Positions 33,790 to 44,022 of a DNA stretch of 64,000 nt are shown piece after piece. Both the position numbers and the translations under genes were made by a program. The notes under the pieces are model-generated. The model was not told the DNA's origin. It ran no database searches and worked only from the letters and a program-made list of their open reading frames with translations. Numbering within the stretch: position 1 is the first letter of the stretch; each line of letters starts with the position of its first letter. This DNA comes from an uncultured Bacteroidota bacterium (GTDB lineage: Bacteria > Bacteroidota > Bacteroidia > Bacteroidales > VadinHA17), in assembly GCA_903844815.1 (NCBI GenBank), contig CAIMVD010000002.1, positions 1-64,000 of the forward strand, in the 5' to 3' direction.

Positions 33790-35649
33790 ATGAGAAACAG
33801 ATCAGCAGTTTTACTTGTAATGACAACAGTCTTTTTTATGCTGACGGGAATCCTTTCCGCTCAGACTCCAGTTTCTAATCAACCGCTTGCCGCTACTTCT
33901 GAAACAACTGTCCCTGTGATAGTAAATGGCGAAGCACAGAAAATACCTGCTTTTGAAAACCCCGATGAGTGGATACGGCACGATCTGTGGGTAGAAACCG
34001 AATTCGATACTGACGGTAACGGTAAGCCCGACAGGATGCATGTTGATGTAACCCGACCAAAACAGACAGACACTGAAGGTCTTAAACTCCCTGTAATTTA
34101 TGAGTCAAGCCCCTATTTTGCAGGGACAGGTACTACCGAAAAGAAATATTTCTGGGATGTAAGACAGGAGCTTAATGCAAGTCCTGCTGCTCACAGCCAT
34201 CCTTCACCTATTGAAAGACGCGGAAAACGCCCGGTCATCTCATCTTCGCTGACCAGGACCTGGGTACCTTTAGGTTTTATAGTCATTCATTCATCAGCTC
34301 CAGGAACCGGGCTGTCGCAAGGCTGCCCTACAGTTGGAACCAGGATTGAGGCACTTGCACCCAAGGCTGTGATTGACTGGCTCAACGGAAGGGCAAAAGG
34401 ATATACAACCCCCGACGGCGATGAAGAGGTTAAGGCTTACTGGACCACAGGCAAGGTAGGGATGACAGGCACATCGTACAACGGAACCATACCATTTGCG
34501 GCTGCCACAACAGGTGTTGAAGGACTGGAAGCAATCATTCCCGTTTCACCAAATAACTCATATTATCATTACTACCGGTCAAACGGACTTGTTCGCAGCC
34601 CGGGCGGATATCTGGGCGAAGATGTCGACGTACTTTACGATTTTATTCATTCCAATCCCGACAATTGCGCATATTGCGACAGTATAGTTCGCGACGGGGA
34701 AATGGCTCAGGGACAGGACCGGATAAAAGGCGATTACAACGATTTCTGGGCCAGGCGCGACCTGATGACTTATATCAAACCTTTCAAAGCCGCAATCCTG
34801 ATGGCTCACGGCTTCAACGACTGGAATGTTATGATAAGCCACAGTTCACGCTTCATAAACGTCCTCAGGGAACAGGGGGTCCCGGTTCAGGTCTATTTTC
34901 ACCAGGGCGGTCACGGTGGTGATCCACCACTGCCAATGATGAACAGGTGGTTTACGAGGTATCTCTTCGGTATTCAGAACGGTGTGGAAAATGACCCGAA
35001 GGCATGGATCGTCCGTGAAGGTGATGACAGGCTTAAGCCAACACCTTACGCAGATTTTCCCAATCCGCAGGCATCATTTGTTGATTTTTTCCTCACAGCA
35101 GGTGCACCTGTAAACGGCAACCTGGTGACTGCAAAAGGGCCAAAACAGCCTAAGGAGACACTGACCGATAATTACTCTTTTACCGGAAATGTCCTTGCCC
35201 AGGCTGAAAGCACAAATCATAGGTTAATGTATCTTTCTCCAGTATTAAAACAACCTGTTCATATTTCAGGAACCATATCAATTACAATAAGGGTTTCAAG
35301 CAGTAAGCCGGCCGCAAACCTGACTGTCTGGCTTGTTGAACTCCCGTGGAATAGTGCCAGGGATGCAAAGATAACGGATAATATTATTACACGCGGATGG
35401 GCCGATCTTCAGAATAACACTTCGCTTACTGAAAGCAGTCCGCTTAAGCCTGGCAGGTTTTATGATATGACTTTCGAACTTGAACCTGATGACCAGATTA
35501 TCCCGGCAGGAAAGCAGATAGGCCTGATGATCTTTTCGAGCGACAGGGAATTTACCCTGCAGCCCGAACCGGGGACGAAGCTGACTGTTGATCTTAACGG
35601 AACTTCGGTGAGGATCCCCGTTGTTGGAGGCGCAAACGCAATTAAATAA
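33790..35649 (+). CDS. Exported CocE/NonD-family hydrolase (X-Pro dipeptidyl-peptidase S15-like)
   Basis: 619 residues from the ATG at 33790; an upstream TTG (33748) adds 14 unlikely residues. A signal peptide ends near LSAQ. The alpha/beta hydrolase part has the nucleophile Ser in GMTGTSYNG, an acid in AHGFNDWN and the His in HQGGHGGDP, matching the CocE/S15 family. The C-terminal part (from about residue 430) is the jelly-roll domain of the same family. Periplasmic serine hydrolase that cleaves acyl esters or X-Pro dipeptides; the sequence does not decide which. Transcribed away from the RND operon. Confidence 0.9.
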   Translation: MRNRSAVLLVMTTVFFMLTGILSAQTPVSNQPLAATSETTVPVIVNGEAQKIPAFENPDEWIRHDLWVETEFDTDGNGKPDRMHVDVTRPKQTDTEGLKLPVIYESSPYFAGTGTTEKKYFWDVRQELNASPAAHSHPSPIERRGKRPVISSSLTRTWVPLGFIVIHSSAPGTGLSQGCPTVGTRIEALAPKAVIDWLNGRAKGYTTPDGDEEVKAYWTTGKVGMTGTSYNGTIPFAAATTGVEGLEAIIPVSPNNSYYHYYRSNGLVRSPGGYLGEDVDVLYDFIHSNPDNCAYCDSIVRDGEMAQGQDRIKGDYNDFWARRDLMTYIKPFKAAILMAHGFNDWNVMISHSSRFINVLREQGVPVQVYFHQGGHGGDPPLPMMNRWFTRYLFGIQNGVENDPKAWIVREGDDRLKPTPYADFPNPQASFVDFFLTAGAPVNGNLVTAKGPKQPKETLTDNYSFTGNVLAQAESTNHRLMYLSPVLKQPVHISGTISITIRVSSSKPAANLTVWLVELPWNSARDAKITDNIITRGWADLQNNTSLTESSPLKPGRFYDMTFELEPDDQIIPAGKQIGLMIFSSDREFTLQPEPGTKLTVDLNGTSVRIPVVGGANAIK

Positions 35650-35686
35650 CCCATGGACTTCTGTGAAATATTTAACACAATATTTT

Positions 35687-35718
35687 TTTGCCCTGCATTC
35701 CTTTCTTTCTTATTTTTG
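35687..35718 (+). promoter_or_regulatory. Bacteroidota-type promoter for the Gfo/Idh/MocA gene
   Basis: TTTG (35687-35690), a 20-nt spacer and TATTTTTG (35711-35718) match the consensus exactly. The leader would be about 77 nt. Confidence 0.65.
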
Positions 35719-35801
35719 ATGTTATGAAGAATAAAGACAGCCGATAGATTTCATTTGACTTTTAATCCCATTGACGTACCAAATATTTAATCCCTGAGCA
35801 T

Positions 35802-37175
35802 ATGAAAAATCATAGTTTTTCAGTTTCGCGTCGCCTTTTTATACAAAAAGCAACGGCTGCTGCTTTTGCAGCTCCATTTATTCTCCGGTCAAAATCGAAT
35901 GGATTGCCGCAGAACAGCAAGCTGAACCATGCATGCATCGGGGTCGGCGGGATGATGGGAATGTCGGACCTTCAGAGCTTTAAAAAACACCCGGGGGTTC
36001 AGATAGTAGCAATATGCGATGTTGATGCAAACAACCTTAAAAAAGCCTCAGAACTACTGCCTGAGGCACGAACCTATACCGACTGGCGTGAACTTCTTGA
36101 AAAGGAAGGCAGCAGAATTGACTCGGTAAACGTTACTGTTCCTGATCATAATCATTTCGCTATTGCATATAATGCCATCCTTAAGGGGAAACATGTATAT
36201 TGCCAGAAACCCATGTGTCACGATGTAGCTGAGGTTCGGATACTTACCGAGGCAGCTGTGAAAGCGGGTGTGGTAACGCAGCTTGGCACCCAGATTGCTG
36301 CCAGTATTGGCGATCGCACAGCAGTTAAGTGGATTAAAGAGGGAATTATTGGTAAGGTAAAACACGCCTATCTCTGTTCAAACCGTCCGGGCGCCGAGAT
36401 TTACAGGCTCCAGGGACCACGTCCTGCACAAGGACAGGATGTTCCTGTAAACCTGAACTGGGACCTATGGACCGGAACAGCCCCTGTCCGCCCATTTGCA
36501 CCGGATATCTATCATCCGGTTAAATGGAGAGCATGGCAGGATTTCGGAACCGGATGGTCGGGAGATATTGGCTGTCATATTTTTGATGCTGTATGGAAAG
36601 GGCTTGGCCTTAAGCCTCCGGTTTCGGTAATAGCCGAAGTTCAGAAATCGTGGAAGGAATCGCCGGAACGAAGAGCTGATACCTGGCCTCAGGGAAACCA
36701 TATAACCTGGATGTTCCCGGGCAACGCACTTACCGAGTCTAACCAGCTTCCTCTGGAATGGTTCGATGGTGAGTTTTTTCCGCCAAAAGAGATTAGAGAA
36801 ATATATACCGGAAAAGAATATCCTGGGGAATCATCGATGCTGGTCGGAACCGAAGGAGCTCTTCTCTCAATACATACGGGAAGACCTTTTCTCTACCCGG
36901 AAAGTAAATTCAAGGACATAAAAGCACCGGAACTGGAAGAACGCGATCATTACCATCTTTTTGTTGATGCTTGCCTGGGTGGGGCTAAAACCGAATCACA
37001 TTTTGCACAATCAGGACCAATGACCGAGGCAATCCTCCTTGGAACAGTGGCAGCCCGTGTACCTGACCAGTTACTTGAATGGGATTCTGTAAATCTGAAG
37101 TTCACCAATAATACTGACGCAAATAAATACCTCTCGCGCACCTATCGCAAGGGATGGAGTACGGCGCGATTTTAA
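35802..37175 (+). CDS. Tat-exported Gfo/Idh/MocA-family oxidoreductase
   Basis: 457 residues. The N-terminus has a twin-arginine motif (SRRLFIQK) and a hydrophobic stretch. A Rossmann NAD(P)-binding domain follows (ACIGVGGMMGMSD glycine-rich loop, then VAICDVDANNL), and the family lysine occurs in YCQKPMCHDV, near residue 140. The C-terminal part is the substrate-binding alpha/beta domain. Tat export means the folded protein is exported with its nucleotide cofactor bound, as known for other exported members. Likely oxidises or reduces a sugar or glycoside in the periplasm. Convergent with purU, with only 4 bp between the two ends. Confidence 0.9.
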   Translation: MKNHSFSVSRRLFIQKATAAAFAAPFILRSKSNGLPQNSKLNHACIGVGGMMGMSDLQSFKKHPGVQIVAICDVDANNLKKASELLPEARTYTDWRELLEKEGSRIDSVNVTVPDHNHFAIAYNAILKGKHVYCQKPMCHDVAEVRILTEAAVKAGVVTQLGTQIAASIGDRTAVKWIKEGIIGKVKHAYLCSNRPGAEIYRLQGPRPAQGQDVPVNLNWDLWTGTAPVRPFAPDIYHPVKWRAWQDFGTGWSGDIGCHIFDAVWKGLGLKPPVSVIAEVQKSWKESPERRADTWPQGNHITWMFPGNALTESNQLPLEWFDGEFFPPKEIREIYTGKEYPGESSMLVGTEGALLSIHTGRPFLYPESKFKDIKAPELEERDHYHLFVDACLGGAKTESHFAQSGPMTEAILLGTVAARVPDQLLEWDSVNLKFTNNTDANKYLSRTYRKGWSTARF

Positions 37176-37179
37176 TAAA

Positions 37180-38007
37180 TTATTCGAAGACCACAGTTTT
37201 ATTGCTATATACAAGAACCCTGTCGTCAAATACAAGTTGCATAGCCCTGGCCAGTGCAGCGGTCTCATTTTCCCTCCCCGCCTTAATAAGATCAGGCAAC
37301 AGGAGTGAATGATTTACTGTTATAATTTTTTGAGTAATAATGGGGCCTTCATCCAGATCGTTAGTTATAAAATGAGCTGTTGCACCAATTATTTTCACTC
37401 CGCGTTTGTAGGCCTGTTTGTAAGGATTCGCACCTATAAAAGCAGGTAAAAAGGAATGATGGATATTGATAATCCGCATCTTAAACGAAGATATGAATCC
37501 AGGTGAAAGGATACGCATAAACTTAGCCAGAATAAGAAAATCAGGATTATACCGGGTGACTATATCCAAAATTTCATCCTCAAATTTCTCTCTGCTTTTT
37601 GACTCATGCGATACCAGATAAAACGGAATCCCGAATTGCTCTGTAATATCTTTCAGATCGTCATGGTTTCCGATTACGCACTGCACATCGGCTCCCAGGG
37701 TTTTGAAATGGTTTCGTATCAGTATATCGCTCAGACAATGGTATTCCCGTGTAACCAGTACAACTATTTTCTTATCGGGCAAAGGATTAACCCTCACAAT
37801 AGCATCATCAGGAAGGACCTTCATCAAATCCTTCTCAATGTTTTGAATATTTGAGATATTTTCTACCATCACTCGTACAAAGAATCTCTTTTCTTCAACA
37901 TCCACATGTTCTCGCATTGCAACAATATTATATCCTGCTTTTGCAAGAACTGAGGCGATATCTGCAACCAGGCCAACCCTGTCATTACATTGTATAAGAA
38001 TAACCAT
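37180..38007 (-). CDS. purU: Formyltetrahydrofolate deformylase
   Basis: 275 residues. An N-terminal ACT-like domain (residues 1-80, ILIQCNDRVGLVADIASVLAKAGYNIV) is joined to a formyltransferase-fold domain with the catalytic segment NIHHSFLPAFIGANPY and the Asp-bearing THXXDXGPI-type loop (TNDLDEGPIITQ). It hydrolyses 10-formyl-THF to formate and THF, balancing one-carbon pools. Cytoplasmic. Length is normal for the family (about 280). Confidence 0.95.
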   Translation of the reverse strand: MVILIQCNDRVGLVADIASVLAKAGYNIVAMREHVDVEEKRFFVRVMVENISNIQNIEKDLMKVLPDDAIVRVNPLPDKKIVVLVTREYHCLSDILIRNHFKTLGADVQCVIGNHDDLKDITEQFGIPFYLVSHESKSREKFEDEILDIVTRYNPDFLILAKFMRILSPGFISSFKMRIINIHHSFLPAFIGANPYKQAYKRGVKIIGATAHFITNDLDEGPIITQKIITVNHSLLLPDLIKAGRENETAALARAMQLVFDDRVLVYSNKTVVFE

Positions 38008-38037
38008 ATCAATTTAGTTAGTTAGAAGACCATATCA

Positions 38038-38045
38038 CAAAGATA
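38038..38045 (-). promoter_or_regulatory. Putative -7 box of purU
   Basis: On the minus strand, TATCTTTG fits TAnnTTTG and gives a leader of about 25 nt. No clear -33 box is present. Confidence 0.4.
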
Positions 38046-38308
38046 ACTTACATACACTCTTAAATTCCCTTTATCGTTTAAAAAAACCATGTATCACTTT
38101 TTAGTATACTAACTGCTGCAGGCATTTTCATTATCATAAATACAACCAAAAACATAAATAACAGCGTTTCCGTTTTCGATGGTCAATGGATTATCTGACT
38201 TGTAATTCCTAATATTTCCAAATTTAAGACCCTTAAGCAATTAGTGTGAAATAAAATTTATTTATTTCTATATATTTAATAATTTAGAGGTACAAATAGT
38301 TCCTTAAA
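38046..38308. other. AT-rich spacer between purU and the tldD-like gene
   Basis: No promoter pair, RNA or repeat was recognised upstream of the ATG at 38309. Confidence 0.5.
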
Positions 38309-39850
38309 ATGAAACCAATATCACGACGAAAATTCATTAAGGATACAGCCATAGCGGGTTCCTTATTGTTTCTTCCCGGTCTGGAAGCGAGTATGTCGTT
38401 GGATTCAAAACAATCAAGCAACTACTTCCTGAAGGAATTTGGGATTGATGAAGCCCTCTGCCAGAAATTACTGGCAAAAGCTCTTTCAAAGGGTGGCGAT
38501 TTTGCCGACCTGTATTTCGAGTACTCAGTATCGAACTATCTGGGTCTCGAAGATGCCAAAGTTAATCAATCATATGGCGACATCTCATTAGGTGTCGGAA
38601 TCCGAACTGTTAAAGGAGATCGGATCGGGTATGGTTTTACCCAGGTTCTTACTCCGGAATCGATGCTTTCGGCAGCATCAACAGCGTCAACTCTCTGTAA
38701 TCTGAATGCATCACCTGTAAGTAAAACATTTCAAAAGCTAAAGACAGCAGATTATTACCATGTTCCTCCTGAATTTAATGGTATTCCGGCAAAGGAAAAA
38801 CTACCCCTGCTTCAAACTGTAAACCAAAAGTGTTTTTCATTATCACCCGAGGTCGTAAAAGTGATTGCCGGCTTTTCAAACCAGGTAAAACGTATTATGA
38901 TAGTTTCGAGCGACGGTATTATTGCGGAAGATCTGATTCCGTCAGGATTCTTAGCTGCCTCTGTTGTAGCTGAACGTAACGGCAAGCGTGAGCAAGCGTC
39001 ATGGAACCTTGGAGGCCGTCGCGATTTTTCTTTTTATACCGACAAGGTGATAACTGAAATCGCTGACAAGGCAGTTAATAATGCCCTAACCCTCTTTGAG
39101 GCTAACCAGCCTCCTGCAGGTGAGATGCCTGTAGTTCTCGGACCAGGCATTACCGGGATCCTGTTACATGAGGCCATAGGACATGGCATGGAAGCTGATT
39201 TCAACCGTAAAAAAATCTCTACATATACTTCAATGATAGGGAAAAAAGTTGCGGAACCTTTCATCACAATTGTTGATGATGGAACCAATATGAACCTGGC
39301 AGGAAGTATAAATGTCGATGATGAAGGAATCCCCGGCAAAAAAACCATCCTTGTTGAAAATGGGATTCTCACCAGCTATATCCACGATAAGATATCAGCC
39401 AAACATTACGGTGTTGAACCGACAGGCAACGGACGCAGGCAGGATTTCCAGAATTATCCCATACCCCGTATGCGTAATACTTTTATGCTCGCTGGTAGCG
39501 CCAATCCCGACGATGTGATAAGAGAAGCCGGGAATGGAATATATATCGAAGACGTCAGTAACGGACAGGTAAAAATCGGCGAAGGAGACTTTGCTTTTTA
39601 TGTTTCAAAAGGCAGGTTAATTGAAAACGGAAAATTAACTTCCCCTATTAAGGATGTGAATATAATGGGAAACGGTCCAAAAATGTTAACTAATATCACA
39701 ATGGTTGCAAATGATCTTGATATGTACTATGGTGGAGCCGGACAATGTGGCAAGAACGGACAGGGAGTGCCTGTATCATTCGGATTGCCAACCTGTCTTG
39801 TTAAATCGTTAACCGTTGGTGGCACACAGCAGAAAGGAGGTCAGTCATGA
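38309..39850 (+). CDS. tldD: Tat-exported TldD-family metalloprotease subunit
   Basis: 513 residues. A twin-arginine signal (SRRKFIKDTAIAGS) precedes a TldD-type domain with the zinc motif HEAIGH (residues 287-292). The start overlaps nothing; the stop overlaps the next gene's ATG (ATGA at 39847-39850). In Escherichia coli TldD pairs with TldE (PmbA) as a cytoplasmic heterodimer that cleaves unfolded peptides; here the Tat signal on TldD implies periplasmic action, a known variant in Bacteroidota. The neighbouring partner lacks an obvious signal, so it may ride along with TldD. Confidence 0.92.
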   Translation: MKPISRRKFIKDTAIAGSLLFLPGLEASMSLDSKQSSNYFLKEFGIDEALCQKLLAKALSKGGDFADLYFEYSVSNYLGLEDAKVNQSYGDISLGVGIRTVKGDRIGYGFTQVLTPESMLSAASTASTLCNLNASPVSKTFQKLKTADYYHVPPEFNGIPAKEKLPLLQTVNQKCFSLSPEVVKVIAGFSNQVKRIMIVSSDGIIAEDLIPSGFLAASVVAERNGKREQASWNLGGRRDFSFYTDKVITEIADKAVNNALTLFEANQPPAGEMPVVLGPGITGILLHEAIGHGMEADFNRKKISTYTSMIGKKVAEPFITIVDDGTNMNLAGSINVDDEGIPGKKTILVENGILTSYIHDKISAKHYGVEPTGNGRRQDFQNYPIPRMRNTFMLAGSANPDDVIREAGNGIYIEDVSNGQVKIGEGDFAFYVSKGRLIENGKLTSPIKDVNIMGNGPKMLTNITMVANDLDMYYGGAGQCGKNGQGVPVSFGLPTCLVKSLTVGGTQQKGGQS

Positions 39851-41184
39851 ATAACCAGAGTAGTCAAAAGGAATTCCAGGAACTCGCAAACTGGACTCTG
39901 GACCAGGCAAAAAAAGCCGGCGCAAATGATTCAAGGGTTAACATCTCACGAAGACGCTTTGTAGAGATTAATTATCGCGATCGCAGCCCGGAAGTTATAA
40001 AGGAAGCTACAACTCAGGGGCTCTATCTAGAAGTCTTTATTAATAACAGGTTTGCCGGAAAATCGACTCCTGATTTCAGAAAGTCAACAATGACAGGTTT
40101 TATCACCGAATTGATCGATAATGCCAGGATAATGGAAGAAGATCCTTTCCGCACCCTTCCCGATCCAAAGTACTATGCCGGGAGAACAGAAACAGATCTT
40201 CAGCTGGCCGATCCCTCCCAGTCAGGACTGACACCTGAAAAGAGACATGAAATGGTAAAAGAAGTTGAAAATGCCTGTCTTAAAAAGGGAGGCAGCAGGG
40301 TAATCTCAGTAGAGGCAGGAGAATATGATGAAACCTACGAGGAGTATGTTAAATCGAGCAATGGCTTTGTTGGTGCAAACCAAACAACTCAATGCTGGAC
40401 CGGCGCCTCCATGACTGCCCAGGATGAGGGTGAACGCCGGCCTGCCGGCTATCACTGGGTAGGATCACGCTATCGAAGCGATCTGCCCGATCTGGATGAA
40501 GTAGGAAATACTGCTGCTGTAAGAACTCTCGATCTTTTAGGCGGCAAGAAAATTGCATCAGAGATACTTCCGATAATAATTGAGAACCGCATTACACCTA
40601 ATGTTCTGGGTGGACTCCTCAATCCAATGTCAGGCAGAAGCATTCAGCAGAAAAGATCTTTCCTTTCTGATAAAAAAGGAGAGCTGCTTGGCAGTAAACT
40701 CCTTACAGTTCAGGACGATCCCTTTCTTCTGAGGGGCCTGGGTTCAAATTATTACGACGGAGATGGTTTCCCAACAAAAAAGAGAGAACTTATTACAAAT
40801 GGCACTCTGAATGATTTCCTCATCGACTGGTACTACAGCCGCAAACTTGGATGGGAACCCACTTCAGGATCAACTACAAACATAATTATCCCATCCGGAA
40901 ACCGGTCTTTGGAAACTATCATCAAAGACCTTGGCAGATGCATACTAATTACCGAATTCATAGGTGGAAATTCGAACTCAACTACCGGTGACTTCTCCGT
41001 GGGAATTATCGGGAAATTATTTGATAAGGGACAGTTTGTACAAAACATTGCTGAAATGAATATTGCCGATAACCATCTTAAATTCTGGAAAAAACTTGTT
41101 GAAGTTGCCAATGATCCGTGGGAATACAGTCAGTTCCGAATCCCAAGCCTTGTATTTGACGGAGTCATGGTTGCCGGAATATGA
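39847..41184 (+). CDS. TldE/PmbA-like partner of the TldD protein
   Basis: 445 residues, same fold as TldD but without an HExxxH motif, as expected for the TldE subunit. The 4-bp overlap with the TldD gene indicates translational coupling and a fixed partner. No signal peptide is visible, so if TldD is exported by Tat this protein would be carried in complex with it. The role may be maturation of peptides or proteolysis of unfolded segments. Confidence 0.9.
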   Translation: MNNQSSQKEFQELANWTLDQAKKAGANDSRVNISRRRFVEINYRDRSPEVIKEATTQGLYLEVFINNRFAGKSTPDFRKSTMTGFITELIDNARIMEEDPFRTLPDPKYYAGRTETDLQLADPSQSGLTPEKRHEMVKEVENACLKKGGSRVISVEAGEYDETYEEYVKSSNGFVGANQTTQCWTGASMTAQDEGERRPAGYHWVGSRYRSDLPDLDEVGNTAAVRTLDLLGGKKIASEILPIIIENRITPNVLGGLLNPMSGRSIQQKRSFLSDKKGELLGSKLLTVQDDPFLLRGLGSNYYDGDGFPTKKRELITNGTLNDFLIDWYYSRKLGWEPTSGSTTNIIIPSGNRSLETIIKDLGRCILITEFIGGNSNSTTGDFSVGIIGKLFDKGQFVQNIAEMNIADNHLKFWKKLVEVANDPWEYSQFRIPSLVFDGVMVAGI

Positions 41185-41234
41185 TAACCGTCTTAGCCAT
41201 TTTTTGCCGGCAGACATAATCATCCTAAAACAGT

Positions 41235-41263
41235 AACCCCGCAGCGATTTTTCCTGCGGGGTT
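41235..41263 (+). terminator. Terminator after the TldD/TldE pair
   Basis: AACCCCGCAG / CTGCGGGGTT stem with a 9-nt loop and a T-rich tail, before the rseC-rnf operon. Confidence 0.85.
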
Positions 41264-41356
41264 CTTATTTCAGCTTAAAAAAAGCATTTCATGATAAATG
41301 ACAGGTTTTCCCTGCTCCTGATTCACTACTTTTTCGACCTATTATTTCGGGAGGAA

Positions 41357-41776
41357 ATGGATAAAAATCAGTACTCTGATATTTCTCATGAGGGCATGGT
41401 TCAGCAGACAAATGAAAATTCTGTCACTGTATTATTGTCACCCAAAACAAGCTGTACGGGCTGTGATGGGAAAAATTCATGCAACTTGTCAGGCAAAGAG
41501 GATAAAATTGTAACAATATCAGGAAATTATAATGTAAGGCCCGGAGACAGTGTAACAGTATCAATGAAACAGTCGATGGGATATTTTGCCCTGTTCCTTG
41601 GATATCTGCTGCCGCTTTTCCTGGTTGTCGGCATCCTTGTAATATTGCTTTCATTCTCTGTAAATGAGTTATTGTCAGGCCTCTTATCCATTGCGATTTT
41701 ATTACCTTATTATTTGATATTGATTGTTTTCCGGAAAGGAATTAATAATAAATTTTCATTCACTCTTAAAACATAA
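41357..41776 (+). CDS. RseC/SoxR-reducing-system family membrane protein
   Basis: 139 residues from the ATG at 41357, which has a strong GGGAGGAA site 5 nt upstream; the ATG at 41291 adds 22 unlikely residues. A Cys-containing soluble N-terminal part ([11 protein letters not shown], typical of RseC cysteines) is followed by two transmembrane segments ([21 protein letters not shown] and [17 protein letters not shown]). Conserved next to rnf genes; thought to link electron flow to SoxR or membrane redox control. First gene of the Rnf operon. Confidence 0.88.
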   Translation: MDKNQYSDISHEGMVQQTNENSVTVLLSPKTSCTGCDGKNSCNLSGKEDKIVTISGNYNVRPGDSVTVSMKQSMGYFALFLGYLLPLFLVVGILVILLSFSVNELLSGLLSIAILLPYYLILIVFRKGINNKFSFTLKT

Positions 41777-41783
41777 AACAGAG

Positions 41784-42647
41784 ATGAGTTCCACTGTTTT
41801 GATGACAATAATAAGTCTCACCTTGCTGGGACTACTTTCCTCTGTCATTTTATATTTTATTGCACAGAAATTTCAGGTTTTTGAAGATCCGAGAATTGAT
41901 GAGATCCAGGCAATACTTCCTGCTGCAAATTGCGGTGGCTGCGGTTTTGCCGGATGCAGAAACTTTGCCGAGGCTCTTGTAAAAGCCGATACCATGGACG
42001 GGTTGAATTGTCCTGTCGGCGGAAGCGGCACAATGACGGCGGCTGCCCGAATACTCGGCAAAGAACCTGTTCCGGCTGATCCCATGGTTGCAGTTCTGCT
42101 TTGTAACGGCACCCCGGGGAACAGACCCCGAACATCAAAATATGATGGTGCGTCTGATTGCAGAATAACACATAACCTCTATGCCGGAGAAACCGATTGT
42201 GCCTTTGGTTGTGTTAGTCATGGCGACTGTGTAAAAGTCTGCAGCTTCGATGCCATGTACATGGACAACCGGACTGGACTTCCTGTAATAATTGATGAAA
42301 AATGCGTTGCATGCGGCTTGTGTGTTAAAGCTTGTCCCCGGAAAATAATTGAGCTACGCAAAAAAGCTAAAAAAGACAGGAAACTTTACGTGGCCTGTGC
42401 GAATAAAGATAAGGGAGGCCCCGCACGCAGAGCCTGCAAAGTAGCCTGTATTGCCTGTAACAAATGTTTAAATGTCTGTGAGTTCGGAGCCATCAAAATC
42501 GAAAATAACCTTGCATATATTGATGCCCTGAAATGCACCTTCTGCAGAAAATGTGTTTCAGTCTGTCCCACGGAATCTATACTTGAACTGAACTTCCCTC
42601 CTCCAAAAGCCAAGGCGGAGGTCCGGGAAGCGACAGTTAACGCCTGA
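41784..42647 (+). CDS. rnfB: Rnf complex subunit B (iron-sulfur ferredoxin-like)
   Basis: 287 residues from the ATG at 41784; the frame also opens earlier (41724), overlapping the rseC end, but that adds 20 unlikely residues. A TM anchor is followed by a 4Fe-4S domain with [11 protein letters not shown] and, downstream, three ferredoxin-type clusters: [23 protein letters not shown] and [12 protein letters not shown]. It passes electrons from reduced ferredoxin to the membrane part of the complex. Confidence 0.96.
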   Translation: MSSTVLMTIISLTLLGLLSSVILYFIAQKFQVFEDPRIDEIQAILPAANCGGCGFAGCRNFAEALVKADTMDGLNCPVGGSGTMTAAARILGKEPVPADPMVAVLLCNGTPGNRPRTSKYDGASDCRITHNLYAGETDCAFGCVSHGDCVKVCSFDAMYMDNRTGLPVIIDEKCVACGLCVKACPRKIIELRKKAKKDRKLYVACANKDKGGPARRACKVACIACNKCLNVCEFGAIKIENNLAYIDALKCTFCRKCVSVCPTESILELNFPPPKAKAEVREATVNA

Positions 42648-42675
42648 TAATTACCATACCTTAAAATTATATAAA

Positions 42676-44022
42676 GTGATTAAGACATTCCCTTACGGAG
42701 GGACTCACCCCCCTGATAATAAACTTACAGCCGACGGCAAAATAGTTTACCCTCCGCTGCCTTCATCAGTATCTATACCTCTTCTCCAACATGCCGGAAT
42801 TCCTGCTATTTCTGTGGTAACTAAGGGCGACAAGGTCCTTACAGGTCAGCTTATAGCAAAAGCAGGAGGCTTTATATCGGCTAATATCCATTCATCGGTT
42901 TCGGGAGTTGTTACAAAAATCGACAAGGTCACCGACAGTTCAGGATACAAACAGGAGTCGATAATCATCGAAGTTACCGGTGACGAGTGGAAAGACACAA
43001 TTGACAGGGATCCTGCGATAAGAAGGGAAATTATCTTATCGGGTGAAGAGATCCTGAACAGATGCCTCGAATCAGGCATTGTCGGACTCGGAGGGGCTGC
43101 CTTTCCCACCCATGTCAAACTGAAAGTCCCCGCCGGCAAAAAATGCGATCTTCTTATCATCAACGGAGTGGAATGTGAGCCCTACCTTACCTCTGACCAT
43201 CGGATGATGCTTGAAAAAGGGGAAGAGATAATAACCGGAATATTAATTATGATGAAAGCCCTCAATGTAAGCAGGGCTATGATTGGAATAGAAAATAATA
43301 AACCCGATACAATTGAACATCTCGGTAAGCTTTGCAAAGAAATTTCGGAGATTACTGTTCATCCGCTGAAGGTTAAATATCCCCAGGGGGGAGAAAAACA
43401 ACTGATAAAAGCGCTTATTAACAGGGAAGTGCCCAGCGGGGGCCTTCCGATTGATGTCGGGGTTGTCGTTCAGAATGCAGGTACTGCCTTCGCTGTTTAC
43501 GAGGCTGTCCAGAAAAACAAGCCTCTTATCGAAAGGGTGGTTACAATTACCGGCAAATCACTTGCATCTCCTTCTAATTACATGGTCAGGATTGGCACCT
43601 TAGTGAGCGACCTTATAAAAGCAGCAGGAGGTTTACCTGAAAATACGGGCAAAATAATAAACGGAGGGCCCATGATGGGCAAGGCTGTCACTACGGCTGA
43701 TGTTCCCGTGGTAAAAGCAACATCAGGAATTGTGATTCTCAAAAAGGAAGAATCCTTAAGAAGACCCGTTGGTCCATGCATCCGTTGCGGAAAATGCAAT
43801 ACAGTGTGTGCTCTGAAGCTTGAACCATATCTGCTGATGGCATTAACCCGGAAAGATCTGACCGAAAGGGCAGAAACAGAAAGGATTACCGACTGCTGCG
43901 AGTGTGGATCATGCAGTTACATTTGTCCGGCAGCCAGGCCATTGCTCGATTACATTCGGCTTGGCAAGTCGCAGGTGCTTCAAATGAAACGTGAAAGAAC
44001 TCTTGAAAAAAATAAAGCATAA
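42676..44022 (+). CDS. rnfC: Rnf complex subunit C (NADH/FMN-binding)
   Basis: 448 residues with a GTG start at 42676; the N-terminal KTFPYGGTHPPDNK is the family signature. An NADH-binding Rossmann-like part (GLGGAAFPTHVKL) and the SLBB-like domain come next, then two 4Fe-4S sites: CIRCGKCNTVC and CCECGSCSYIC. Peripheral cytoplasmic subunit that reduces NAD+. The gene after it starts at 44022, overlapping its last base. Confidence 0.96.
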   Translation: MIKTFPYGGTHPPDNKLTADGKIVYPPLPSSVSIPLLQHAGIPAISVVTKGDKVLTGQLIAKAGGFISANIHSSVSGVVTKIDKVTDSSGYKQESIIIEVTGDEWKDTIDRDPAIRREIILSGEEILNRCLESGIVGLGGAAFPTHVKLKVPAGKKCDLLIINGVECEPYLTSDHRMMLEKGEEIITGILIMMKALNVSRAMIGIENNKPDTIEHLGKLCKEISEITVHPLKVKYPQGGEKQLIKALINREVPSGGLPIDVGVVVQNAGTAFAVYEAVQKNKPLIERVVTITGKSLASPSNYMVRIGTLVSDLIKAAGGLPENTGKIINGGPMMGKAVTTADVPVVKATSGIVILKKEESLRRPVGPCIRCGKCNTVCALKLEPYLLMALTRKDLTERAETERITDCCECGSCSYICPAARPLLDYIRLGKSQVLQMKRERTLEKNKA